Source: Clostridia bacterium
GTDB taxonomy: Bacteria; Bacillota; Clostridia; Christensenellales; Borkfalkiaceae
DNA length: 64,000 nucleotides
Direction: 5' to 3'
NCBI GenBank assembly: GCA_017558105.1
Contig: JAFYWI010000006.1
Span: forward strand, 1-64,000
The notes below the pieces were generated by a model. That model was given only the letters and a program-made list of their open reading frames with translations. It was not told the DNA's origin and made no database searches. Shown here one piece after another: positions 17,533 to 27,500 of the stretch (the stretch's first letter is position 1; every line of letters starts with the position of its first letter). The translations under genes were made by a program, and so were the position numbers.

Positions 17533-19410
17533 ATGAGAAAACTAAAAAAACTATTCATCATGTTTTTAACTGTATGTTTAGGTACTGCTCCAATCCTTAC
17601 TTCTGCAGCGTGCGACCGTGGTCCTGGTTTCACGAGAGAAGTGGATCCAAACAAAACGCAAATACAAATTTGTATGGGCGATAATGCGTTAGGTTACGAA
17701 TGGGCAGATGAACTTGCTTTATTATTCGAAGAAGAACCTTATGTAAAAAATAGGGTTTTCGAAGATGGCAAAATGGGTGCACAAGTAATGGTAAGCCCAG
17801 TTGCTTCTGCTGCAGCAAATGGTCAAACACTTTTAACGCTTGAATCATCTAATTTCGACGTAGTGTTCGTAGAAGGTGGTCAACCATACAATAACATGTT
17901 ATTTAACGATAACTGTGCTAACGTTTACGACCTAATTACTGAAGACCTTACTAAAAAGTTTAACGAACCTGGAAGAATTATAGACAAACTTACAGATGAA
18001 GTTTTAGATGGTATTACTTTAGGTTATACAGACGATGAAGGCGACCCTATCGTTAAAGGTTTAAACTATTGGGAAGCATTCTGGCTACCTCGTTACGACG
18101 TAGATCTATTCGAACAAAAAGGCTTCTTCTTCAGAGAAGGTTATAACACCGAAGGCTTAGACGTGTTTAGTGAAGAATGGATTATGGAAGAAGGTAGTGA
18201 AGAAGCATTATTAGCACAATTCGTTGGTATGAAAGACAAAGAACTTGGTATTCCTTACACTCAAGAAGAATATGCTAATGGTATTGCTCCAAGAAGTGCT
18301 GGTGAAGATGGTCAAGCAGGAACTTGGGATGATGGTCTTCCTGTAACTTTCCAAGATTTCTACGTTTTATGCTATTATATGAAATATTACGGAGAAACAA
18401 CCCCATTTATTTGGGCAACAGGTTCAAACGACTATCAATTAAAAACGTTAACTACAATTTGGGCAACTCATGAAGGTGCTGAAGATTTCTTAATGAACTT
18501 AACCCACGTTGGTACAGATGACGACTTAATTGAAACAATTAGTGCAGATGGTCAAACTATAACAACAACAAGTGTAACCATCACTGAAGACGATTTTAAG
18601 GGCAGTAAAGCCGCTGCAGATAATCTTGGTACAAAGGTTGCTCAACTTCAAAAACAACAAGGTAAATACTATGCATTAGAATTTGCTGAAAAAATTCTTA
18701 GATCAGACTTCTATCCTTCATGGGTTGAAGGTATGAATACTAAAGAAGCTGGTAAAAAATACGTATATTCAAGATATAACGGTGAACCAATTGGTATCTT
18801 CCTAGAATCTACATGGTCTTGGAACGAAATTAAAGAAACAATTGAATTCATGGGCAAAGAATACGGTGAAGAATGGGGCTTTATGAACAGAAGACAAGGT
18901 TTCTTCCCAGTTCCAAGAAAATCTGCTGAAACAAAAGGTAATGTTCTTTGGACTACGGATAGGGCTTTTGCTGTTGTTAATAACAACACAACTGGTCCAC
19001 AAAGAGAAATTGCAGAATTATTCTTCCAATACTGCTATACAGATAAAGGCTTACAAACCTTTACAAGATATACTGGTATGACGAAAGCAGTTGAATACGA
19101 TATGCCTGATTCAGAAGAAATGCCAATGTCTTACTTTGCTAAATCAGTTAAAACTATTAGAGATGCTGAAACAACTTCTATTGTTCACGGCAACCCTAAA
19201 TCTATTTTCTATAACAAGAACTGGAGTTTCTTCGATTTATATTGGGAACCATTCCACACTGGTCTAAATAATGGTAAAACTACTCAAAATAATCCATTTA
19301 TTACGTTTAGAGATAAGAAGAACTTTAGAACAACGACTGCTGTTCAATATTTTGAAGGTTTATTTAAATATTCAAATTTACAATTAGCATTATTAAACTA
19401 TAACGTATAA
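17533..19410 (+). CDS. Extracellular solute-binding lipoprotein (orphan)
   Basis: A 625-residue exported protein. A basic N-terminus, a hydrophobic core and LTSAAC ending at Cys27 suggest a lipoprotein, although the lipobox is not perfect. The fold pattern (short N-terminal binding lobe with SSNFDVVFVEGG, late RAFAVVNNN and AELFFQYCYTDKGLQTF) is typical of family-1-like sugar ABC binding proteins, but it is longer than the usual 420-550. No permease or ATPase gene lies nearby, and the next four genes are all exported. A good GGAG lies 9 nt before the ATG and GGT/GCT codons are frequent, suggesting strong expression. The ligand is unknown. Confidence 0.75.
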   Translation: MRKLKKLFIMFLTVCLGTAPILTSAACDRGPGFTREVDPNKTQIQICMGDNALGYEWADELALLFEEEPYVKNRVFEDGKMGAQVMVSPVASAAANGQTLLTLESSNFDVVFVEGGQPYNNMLFNDNCANVYDLITEDLTKKFNEPGRIIDKLTDEVLDGITLGYTDDEGDPIVKGLNYWEAFWLPRYDVDLFEQKGFFFREGYNTEGLDVFSEEWIMEEGSEEALLAQFVGMKDKELGIPYTQEEYANGIAPRSAGEDGQAGTWDDGLPVTFQDFYVLCYYMKYYGETTPFIWATGSNDYQLKTLTTIWATHEGAEDFLMNLTHVGTDDDLIETISADGQTITTTSVTITEDDFKGSKAAADNLGTKVAQLQKQQGKYYALEFAEKILRSDFYPSWVEGMNTKEAGKKYVYSRYNGEPIGIFLESTWSWNEIKETIEFMGKEYGEEWGFMNRRQGFFPVPRKSAETKGNVLWTTDRAFAVVNNNTTGPQREIAELFFQYCYTDKGLQTFTRYTGMTKAVEYDMPDSEEMPMSYFAKSVKTIRDAETTSIVHGNPKSIFYNKNWSFFDLYWEPFHTGLNNGKTTQNNPFITFRDKKNFRTTTAVQYFEGLFKYSNLQLALLNYNV

Positions 19411-19478
19411 TTTTTAAGAATTATTTGTTAAAAAAATTCTAAACATTATATATAGCTAAAAACATGTAACTAATATCT

Positions 19479-19512
19479 CCCCAATGGTTTTTTATAAAAT
19501 TAACCATTGGGG
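19479..19512 (+). other. Intercistronic hairpin without T-run
   Basis: An 11-bp perfect GC-containing stem CCCCAATGGTT/AACCATTGGGG (19479-19489 with 19502-19512), followed by TAGTATAC with no T tract. This pattern is typical of RNA 3'-end protection after a highly expressed binding-protein gene, not termination. The next gene starts 33 bases later. Confidence 0.7.
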
Positions 19513-19545
19513 TAGTATACACTTAACAAAAGGAGCAATTTTTTT

Positions 19546-22500
19546 ATGAGAAAAAAATTACTTAAAATTTTATCTGTGTTATTTACCTTTTGTATGCTAA
19601 CAGCATTTGCTATAACGGGTGTTATGGCAGATGATGGCGTTGTTTTCGATACGCCAAATCTAACTACACAGTATGTTGGTAATAACTTTGAAGTTGAAAG
19701 TTTGAAAGCTACAGTTGGTGAAAATGAATACGATACTACAAGTATTATAATTTTCCCAGATGGCCTTGCATACAGCAACGATAAAGTTTATTTAAGCCAA
19801 GTTGGTACATATACAATTAGGTATACTGCAAAAATTAATAACACAACCTACACTAAAGACTATACTTTTGAAGTTTTGGCGCAAAAAAGTTTACTAATTG
19901 AAGAAAAAAATGCTTCTACCTACGTTGGTTATTCAAGTTATTATCCAGAAGTTTATGGGTTAAACGTTGAATCTAATGCTTCAGGTACGGTTTTCCTAAA
20001 AGATCCAATTAATATTAGGTCTTTTTCTAAACTTGGCGAACCATTGATTGAACTTTTTGCCGTTCCTTCAGTATATGGTGCAAAAGATTTCGATGTTTTC
20101 TATATTCACTTAATTGATACTGCAGATGAAAACAACGAAGTAATATTCCAAGTTACAACTTTAGGTGACTTGGCTTCTGGTTCATACTTAAAAGGTAAAG
20201 CACCAAACCAAATCTATATGGGTTTGGAAAATGGTAAAAAAATGTATATCCAACAATATGGTGGTAATAAAATTAGCCATGCATTCTGGGGATTGCCAGA
20301 TAAGAATAACCCTGAAGATGCTGGTAAAGAAGGTACTAAAATTAACTATAAAAACCCAGGTGCTGTACAAGTTTGGTACGACGATTCAGAATTAGCCGGT
20401 TATACAATTGAAAACACTGGTACTTTCTCTATGGTTACCGAGTTTGATAATCCAGAATACTACGGAAACGTTTGGGATGGCTTTAAGTCAGACTACGTTA
20501 AAATCGGTGTTTCTATTGGTGGTACAATAGGTTCTCCAAAGTATTTAATTAAAACTATGGGTGGTATAGACTTCACTAAAGAAGAAAGCATTACCGACTT
20601 TGCTGCACCATTATTAGAGATTAACGACTATGCTACAGATAAAACTTCTAACCCTGTTGGTGTTGTAAACAGACCTTATAAAGTTTTCGATATCAATTGT
20701 TACGACAATTTAAAACTTAAAAGAATTAAAAGGGAAGTTAGGTATAATGCTGTAGATGGCATTGGTGGTGCTACTGTTCCACTAAACGATGATTATACCT
20801 TTACTCCTACTCGTGTAGGCGAATATACTTTATTCTATGAAGCAGAAGATTTATATGGCAACGTAACTACTAAAAACGTTGTTGTTGAAGTTAAAGATTC
20901 TTTAGAAGCTTTTACCATATCTTTAGCAGACAATTCTAAATCAACTATTAACATTTATCAACCATTTGGTTATAGAGATTATACTGTTTCAGGTGGTTCT
21001 GGTGTTAGTTCTGTAAAAATTTATGCTCAAAAACAAGGTAGCACTAATAAGATTCCACTTTCAAAAGAAAAGAATAGAATTACAGATCCAGGCGAATATA
21101 AAATATATTATGAAGCTGAAGATTATTTAGGTTTTACTAACATTGTTTCTTACGACTTAACTGTTAACGGCTATACTACTCCGTTCTTAGTAGACGACGT
21201 ATTTATGCCTACGGCATTTATTAGTGGTGTTGAAGCCGACGTTCCTACTAAAAATGCATTATTCTTAGAAAATAATAAGTACGTAGAAGTTGAACCAAAA
21301 ATTACTGCTAAATTAGGTAATTCTTCTATTGCTATAAACAAAGGCAAAATTCAGCCTGTAGTTACGTCTGAAGGTGAACTTGAATTAACTTACACCTATA
21401 CTTATAAAAACACTACCAAGGTTTATCCGTACAAAGTTCCTGTTGTAAACGTAGGTAAACAAGGTTCTTTACAAATGGATAAATACTTCGTTATATCAGA
21501 TGGTTTTAACGTTACAAAATCAGTTCTTGGTATAGATTATGAAACTTCAACTTCTAACTCTGAAATTGCTTTTGTTAAAACGTTATCTTCAAAGTCTTTT
21601 GAAGTTCAATTCTCTGCAGAATCTAATTTATTTGAAACTGTAGATTACATTGAATTATTGTTATTCGATGGTGTTGGCGAAGTAAGTTTAAAAATGATGG
21701 CAGATGGTAAGGCGTTAATTAACGATACTATAGATGCTTTCTATAAATATTCAGTTACAGGTACTTATCCTAAAGAAAGGTATAATTTCCATATTGTATA
21801 TAACGAATCAACTAATGCGTTAATGCATACTGGCGGAGAAGATATTGCCATTGTAAAAACATATAGAGATGGCTCTGCTTTTGAAAGTTTTGCAAACGAA
21901 CAAATTGGTTTTAAATTAAACTTTGGTACAGTTAAAACTGCAGCAAAAATAAGAATTTCTTACGTTAACAAACAACTTATTAACCGAAATACCAGAGATA
22001 GTTATGCAGCACAATATGCTATCGATGCTAAAGTTGGTGGTATGTTTGAAAGAAATGAAAAATTAGTTCTTTACCCAGTAGTTGCTTGGGACGTATTAGG
22101 TGAAGTTCAAGCAATTAACGTTACTGTTAAAGATGCTAATGAAAAAGTTGTAACTGCAACAAATGGTGTTAAATTAAATAATGCAGATGGTACTCTTCAA
22201 TATATCATTAATGGTAAAAGCGACGTTTATAGGGTTTACTACTCTATTGTAGATTCTAACGGCAATACTATTGAAACAGAAAGAAAGTATACTTGTACTT
22301 CCGGTAAAGTTCTTAACTTAAAGTACAGCTTTAAGTTGCCTAAAACTGCAAAGGTAAACGATGAAATATCTCTTAAGGAAGTTAAGAGTAGTAGTTATCA
22401 AGCGTTCTTCTACGTTATAGACCCTAGTGGCGACATACATTTAACAGAAGTTTCTTATAAATTTAAGAAAAAAGGAACGTACGTAATTAGGTTGTTTGCA

Positions 22501-22554
22501 TTTAATGATGATTACTATATGTCTTATGTAGACCATAAGATTGTGGTTGAATAA
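19546..22554 (+). CDS. Secreted multidomain Ig-like protein
   Basis: A 1002-residue protein with a signal peptide (cleavage probably after VMA, residue 28). Three Ig-like segments are recognisable by a strand ending in a GxYxxxYxA pattern: VGTYTIRYTAK near residue 86, VGEYTLFYEAEDLYGN near 425 and PGEYKIYYEAEDYLGF near 515. The rest is beta-rich, with long jelly-roll-like stretches at about 125-340 and 640-800. No catalytic motif, sortase signal or C-terminal membrane segment is seen. A good AGGAG site precedes the ATG. The context of an orphan binding protein and a DUF4838 lipoprotein suggests a role in binding or presenting surface glycans; this is inference. Confidence 0.7.
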   Translation: MRKKLLKILSVLFTFCMLTAFAITGVMADDGVVFDTPNLTTQYVGNNFEVESLKATVGENEYDTTSIIIFPDGLAYSNDKVYLSQVGTYTIRYTAKINNTTYTKDYTFEVLAQKSLLIEEKNASTYVGYSSYYPEVYGLNVESNASGTVFLKDPINIRSFSKLGEPLIELFAVPSVYGAKDFDVFYIHLIDTADENNEVIFQVTTLGDLASGSYLKGKAPNQIYMGLENGKKMYIQQYGGNKISHAFWGLPDKNNPEDAGKEGTKINYKNPGAVQVWYDDSELAGYTIENTGTFSMVTEFDNPEYYGNVWDGFKSDYVKIGVSIGGTIGSPKYLIKTMGGIDFTKEESITDFAAPLLEINDYATDKTSNPVGVVNRPYKVFDINCYDNLKLKRIKREVRYNAVDGIGGATVPLNDDYTFTPTRVGEYTLFYEAEDLYGNVTTKNVVVEVKDSLEAFTISLADNSKSTINIYQPFGYRDYTVSGGSGVSSVKIYAQKQGSTNKIPLSKEKNRITDPGEYKIYYEAEDYLGFTNIVSYDLTVNGYTTPFLVDDVFMPTAFISGVEADVPTKNALFLENNKYVEVEPKITAKLGNSSIAINKGKIQPVVTSEGELELTYTYTYKNTTKVYPYKVPVVNVGKQGSLQMDKYFVISDGFNVTKSVLGIDYETSTSNSEIAFVKTLSSKSFEVQFSAESNLFETVDYIELLLFDGVGEVSLKMMADGKALINDTIDAFYKYSVTGTYPKERYNFHIVYNESTNALMHTGGEDIAIVKTYRDGSAFESFANEQIGFKLNFGTVKTAAKIRISYVNKQLINRNTRDSYAAQYAIDAKVGGMFERNEKLVLYPVVAWDVLGEVQAINVTVKDANEKVVTATNGVKLNNADGTLQYIINGKSDVYRVYYSIVDSNGNTIETERKYTCTSGKVLNLKYSFKLPKTAKVNDEISLKEVKSSSYQAFFYVIDPSGDIHLTEVSYKFKKKGTYVIRLFAFNDDYYMSYVDHKIVVE

Positions 22555-22574
22555 TAGGGAGGAGGGTGACAAAA

Positions 22575-24521
22575 ATGAAAAAATTATTAACGTTAATTTT
22601 AGCAATAGTTTGTGCTTTTACAGCAGTTGCTTGTGCACCTGTTGCACCTGTTGATCCTGAAGACCCTGTTGAAGAAAATAATGGTACTGTAATTTCAACC
22701 CTTTATAAAATGGGTAAAAGTAATTATAAAATCGTTCTTCCAGAAGAACCTACTACTGAAGAAGTTTTCGCAGCAGACGACTTTAACGTTCTTTTCTCTG
22801 AAGCAACGGGTTATTCTTTTGAAGTAATTTATGATAACGATGCAGAAATTACTCCAGATACTACAAATAACTATATTTTCTTAGGCAGAACTAAACAACT
22901 TAAAGAAATTATAAATGCAGAAACCCCTGCAATTGTTATTGATGATGATAAATTTAACCTTTCTGGTTACACTATGAAAACTATCGATAACAACCTTTAC
23001 GTATGCGGTAGAATGCAAAATATTTCTTATGGTTCTATCTATGCAATGTACACCTTGCTTTCAGATCTTTTAGGTTTTGAATATTATGCAGAAGATGTAT
23101 ATGAATTAGATAAAAGCGTTTCAGAAGTATCTTTAATTGAATACGATTTTACAGATATTCCAGCAATCGATAGAAGACAACCTGGTTTTAACTGTATGAG
23201 AACAAGTCAAGAAAATTTACATAGGTTACGTTTACAACCAATTAAATCTTCTTCATCTGTTATGTATTTAACCCACTCTCATACGTTCTGGGAATCAGTA
23301 CAAGGTTTAGTTGATAATCCAGATTGTCAAGGTTGGTTTACCCCAGATAAAAAGTCTATCTGTTATAGTAATGATGAATTATTTGCTTACCACGTAGAAT
23401 ACGCTATTAACAAATTAAAATATAACCCAATTGGCGATATGTTCTCTTGGGGTGCTGCAGATAACTATGTAATATGTCCTTGTTTAAATTGTACTGCTAA
23501 AATTGCAGAATATGGCAACTTCACAGGTTTAAACATAGTTTACATGAAGCAAATTGCAGCTAAAGTTCAAGAATGGATAGATGAAAATCAACCAGGCAGA
23601 AAAGTTACGCACGAAATTGGTGCTTATGCTGTAACACTTAACCCACCAGTAAAAATTGACAAAGAAACTGGCGCAATTGGTCCATTCTGTGATGAAGTAA
23701 TTTTAACAGATGGTTTAGGTGTAGATTGGGCCCCAATCAATGCTGACTTTGGTTATGCTATGAACGACCCTGATTGTAGTGCAAATGCTACTGAAGTTGG
23801 TATTATTGAAAGATGGCAATCTTTATTCGTTAATGCTAAACCACGTTTTTCAGTTTGGCAATATGGTGGTAACTGTAAATTATTCTGGGTTAACCATGGT
23901 AATATAAGTGTTTATAAAGCACAAATACAATACTATAAAGAATTAGGCGTTTATGCTTATAACGACCAAGTTAATGGTTCTACACCAACTCCTGCGTTTG
24001 ACGAAATGAGAACTTATTTCCAATCTAAATTATTATGGGATCCAGACAAATATGATACCATGGAATTATGTAAAAACTTTATGATGGCATGGTATGGTGA
24101 AGGTGGCCCAGCAATGTATCAATATTTAATTGCACACAATAACTGGTACGAATATCTTCAAAACGAACTTGGATTTACTTCTACCGTTTATTACGATGCA
24201 GACGATGGTAAATTCTGGCCTTTAGAAGCTCTAAATTATTTAGATAGTTTTTATCAAGATGCAGTAGATGCTGTAATGTCTAGCAAGAATTACGATGCAA
24301 CTGAAAAGATTTTATATCGTGATAGAATTGAACAAAACAGAGCAACTATTACTTTCTTGTACTTTAGAAACCATTTAGAATCGTTTAATAAAGAACAAGC
24401 AAAAGAAAGGTTTGAAATGTTAGAATACGTTACCAACAAGTTTGGTATGACCAACCTTGGTGAAATGATAGTATCAATAACTTTCTATTTAGATGAATGG
24501 AGGGATTATATTTATGCGTAA
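22575..24521 (+). CDS. DUF4838 lipoprotein (GH67-like N-terminal domain)
   Basis: A lipoprotein of 648 residues with TAVAC giving Cys20. The first part (about 60-180) resembles the GH67 alpha-glucuronidase N-terminal domain, ending in YGSIYAMYTLLSDLLGFEYYAEDV. The central part matches the DUF4838 pattern: SWGAADNYVICPCLNC, a long helix with VYMKQIAAKVQEWIDE, then KVTHEIGAYA. DUF4838 proteins are common in glycan-degrading loci and are suspected glycoside hydrolases without proven activity. The ATG at 22575 lies 9 nt after the AGGAGG at 22560-22565, whereas a GTG at 22566 abuts that site and is unlikely to be used. The next gene overlaps its end by 8 nt. Confidence 0.8.
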   Translation: MKKLLTLILAIVCAFTAVACAPVAPVDPEDPVEENNGTVISTLYKMGKSNYKIVLPEEPTTEEVFAADDFNVLFSEATGYSFEVIYDNDAEITPDTTNNYIFLGRTKQLKEIINAETPAIVIDDDKFNLSGYTMKTIDNNLYVCGRMQNISYGSIYAMYTLLSDLLGFEYYAEDVYELDKSVSEVSLIEYDFTDIPAIDRRQPGFNCMRTSQENLHRLRLQPIKSSSSVMYLTHSHTFWESVQGLVDNPDCQGWFTPDKKSICYSNDELFAYHVEYAINKLKYNPIGDMFSWGAADNYVICPCLNCTAKIAEYGNFTGLNIVYMKQIAAKVQEWIDENQPGRKVTHEIGAYAVTLNPPVKIDKETGAIGPFCDEVILTDGLGVDWAPINADFGYAMNDPDCSANATEVGIIERWQSLFVNAKPRFSVWQYGGNCKLFWVNHGNISVYKAQIQYYKELGVYAYNDQVNGSTPTPAFDEMRTYFQSKLLWDPDKYDTMELCKNFMMAWYGEGGPAMYQYLIAHNNWYEYLQNELGFTSTVYYDADDGKFWPLEALNYLDSFYQDAVDAVMSSKNYDATEKILYRDRIEQNRATITFLYFRNHLESFNKEQAKERFEMLEYVTNKFGMTNLGEMIVSITFYLDEWRDYIYA

Positions 24522-27500
24522 AATTTTAATTGCTATTTTAAGTGCTATTGCTTTTCTTTCCTTCTCTATGTTTGCTATGGTTGGTTGTAATTGTAGCCAA
24601 CCAGACCCAGTAGAACCAGAAGTTCCTAGGGTAGCATTATCACAAACCAACTTAGAACTACGCGTTTGCGATACGCATACGTTATTAGTTGAAAACTACG
24701 AAGGTGAACGTTATTGGACTTCTACAGATAAGAATATTTGTACCGTAGATGAAGAAGGTAAAATTACTGCTGATAACATTGGTGAATCACAAATTATTTG
24801 TTATTACGATGATGGTTTCTTACTTTGTTATGTTAACGTTGTTGAAATGAAAACACCTGTAGAACAAGCAAAGTTAAATTCTTCTAGCCTTGTTTTATAT
24901 CGTCAAGATGAATATCAATTAAAAGTAGTTAAAAATGTTGGCGAAGATAGTGTAGATGGTGGTACTACCACTTGGTCTTCAAGTAACGAAAATCTAGTTA
25001 CGGTTTCTAACACGGGTGTTGTTAAGGCATTAGCCTTAAACCCTGTAAATGAACCTGTTGTAATTACTGCTATACACACTTCAGGCGATAACGTTTATAC
25101 TTTTACTTGTAAAGTAAACGTTATTTTGAATGTTAATATTCAACTTGAAGAACAATGTGAAGAATTAGTTTTATACACCGGTTTTGGCGAGTATAAATTA
25201 GCTTTAACTGCTGAAATCGATAGTTCTGAATTAAATTCAGGGCACGTAATCAGTAACGACAACTTTATTTTTGCCGTTGAAGATAATTCTATTGCACAAA
25301 TTTCATACGATGGCACAATTACACCTAAAAAGGGTGGTAGAACTAGAGTTTTAGTTAGCTATAACGATTACGATTATAGATTTATAGATTTATTAGTTTA
25401 TAACAAACTAATCTATTCTAAAGACGACTTTATTAAAATTCAACCATCAGACTATTCATTACTTATGAACGACTTAGATTTTACTAAACAATCTGTTGCA
25501 GGTGGTATTGTAATTGATGGTTTATTCAATGGTAATGGTTATTCATTAAATAATATTACTTTAGTTCCTAATGATTACGAATCAATTACTGGTAAGCAAT
25601 TGTTTGGTAAAGTAACTGGTGAAATTAAAAACTTAGAAGTTCATAACTTCAAAGTTAAAAAATTCTGGGATGCTATGTGTGGTGCATCTGCATTGATGGC
25701 TAACGCTTCTGGTACGGTTGAAAACGTTATTTTCGATGGTTTCATTGAAGGTAGAGTTGCTATAGACTATAATGGTACTGCTTATACAACTTGGTCTGGT
25801 GCGACAGGTGGTTACCTAATGAAGTCCTCAAATAATGCTACTGTTAAGAATATTTATATTGACATTGAACGTGACGACGATTCAGACGATTTAAGAATTA
25901 CCCACGGTGCTGGTACCTTAAATTACGATAATGTTTACGTTGTTTCTAAAGCAAAGCAATCTACCACGTATACTTCATATAACGTTATTAATAATGGTTT
26001 CTTCTCCGTTGGTACAGAAAAGAACTTCGTAGACAACTATTATTCAAACGTAGATACACAAATGTGGTATATTGGTGCAGATAATAAGCCATTATTAAAA
26101 AATGGTTTAGAAGCATTAGATTTACCAGAAGGTTTATTAGAAATTAAGTTATATTCAGAAGGTACGGCTGGTTCACTTTTAGAAAAAAATTATATTAACA
26201 CAATTTACTATTCCCCTAATTCTACTATTGAATCTCTTCCAGAAGCAAGTAAAGAAGACCACATTTTAAAAACTTGGACTAATATTACTGAAGGTAAAAC
26301 TGCTGCTATTGGCGATAAAATTACTCAAAATTTAACCTACGTTGCTAACTGGGCAAGAGTTTGGTTTGCTACGTTCGATTCTAATGGTGGTTCTTTAGTA
26401 GACCCAATACGTGTTGAAAATGGAAAAACATTAACAGCAGATGGTGTTACAAGAATTCCTGAACCAACCTTAAAAGATAAAGCTTTTTGTTGTTGGCAAG
26501 AACTTGTTAAAGATGGTGTTAAGGTAGAAAAAGAGAACAAACTTGTTTGTACTTATAATTTCGAAACAGAAGTTTTAACTATTGAAGAAGAATTTAAAGA
26601 TTTAGTTGAACAAGAAATTGTTACAGCTATAGTAGATGAAATAGATTGTTCTATCTTAAAAGTTAAACTTTATGTAGATAAAAATAAAGAAGATTACAAT
26701 GTTATTGAAATTAATTTAACTAATAAAACGTTTACTATTACAGATAGTAATACAGCTTGTACTGCGGTTGATTGCAAAAATGCAACGGTTGCAACTGCAG
26801 AAAAAGATACTGTTTCATGTACGTCTAAAAAGTTAAAAGTTTCATTTACTTTCCCAACGTTCAGTTTTTCTACTGCATTTGAAAAAGATTATAATTTAAT
26901 TGCACATTGGGTAGACGTTGTTAAAGTTTCTTTCGATGCTAATGGTGGAAGCCCTGTTTCAGCTATTAACGTTGGTAAAGGTTTAACTATAAAAGAAAAG
27001 AACATGCCAACTGCTTCAAGAGATGGTTATACATTTATTGGCTGGCACCTTGTTTCTGTTCTAAAAGATGTAGAAGGTAATCCAGTTTTAGATGAAAATG
27101 GCCAAGAAGTTACTATTGTAGCAGAAGAAGTATTCGATTTAAGCACGGTTATTACTGAACCTATTAAGTTACAAGCCGCATGGACACCTAACGTTACGTT
27201 GAAGTTTAATTCTAATGGTGCAGGTAGTGTTAACGACTTACAAGTAGGTAAAAACTTAACCTTAGCTGCAAGTCGTGTTCCTTCTCCAACTAGAGCAGGC
27301 TATATCTTGTTAGGTTGGGTTCTTGATGGCGAAACCGAATTATACGATTTCACTACAAGAGCATTTACAGACGATGCTTCATTTACTGCTAAATGGCAAG
27401 AATGTGCAACTGTTATTGATTTCGCAAGTTCATCTTACGCAAATTCTATAATAGATATTGCAAACCCTGTAACTTCTACAGACTTTAAGTTTGTTACAGA

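Noticed and set aside
22566..22574. GTG at 22566 as start of the DUF4838 gene
   Set aside because: It directly abuts the AGGAGG ribosome site; the ATG at 22575 is 9 nt away and begins a normal lipoprotein signal.
24493..24513. ATG at 24493 as start of the giant lipoprotein
   Set aside because: It lies before the GGAGGG site and would add residues ahead of a classic signal peptide; 24514 is correctly spaced.
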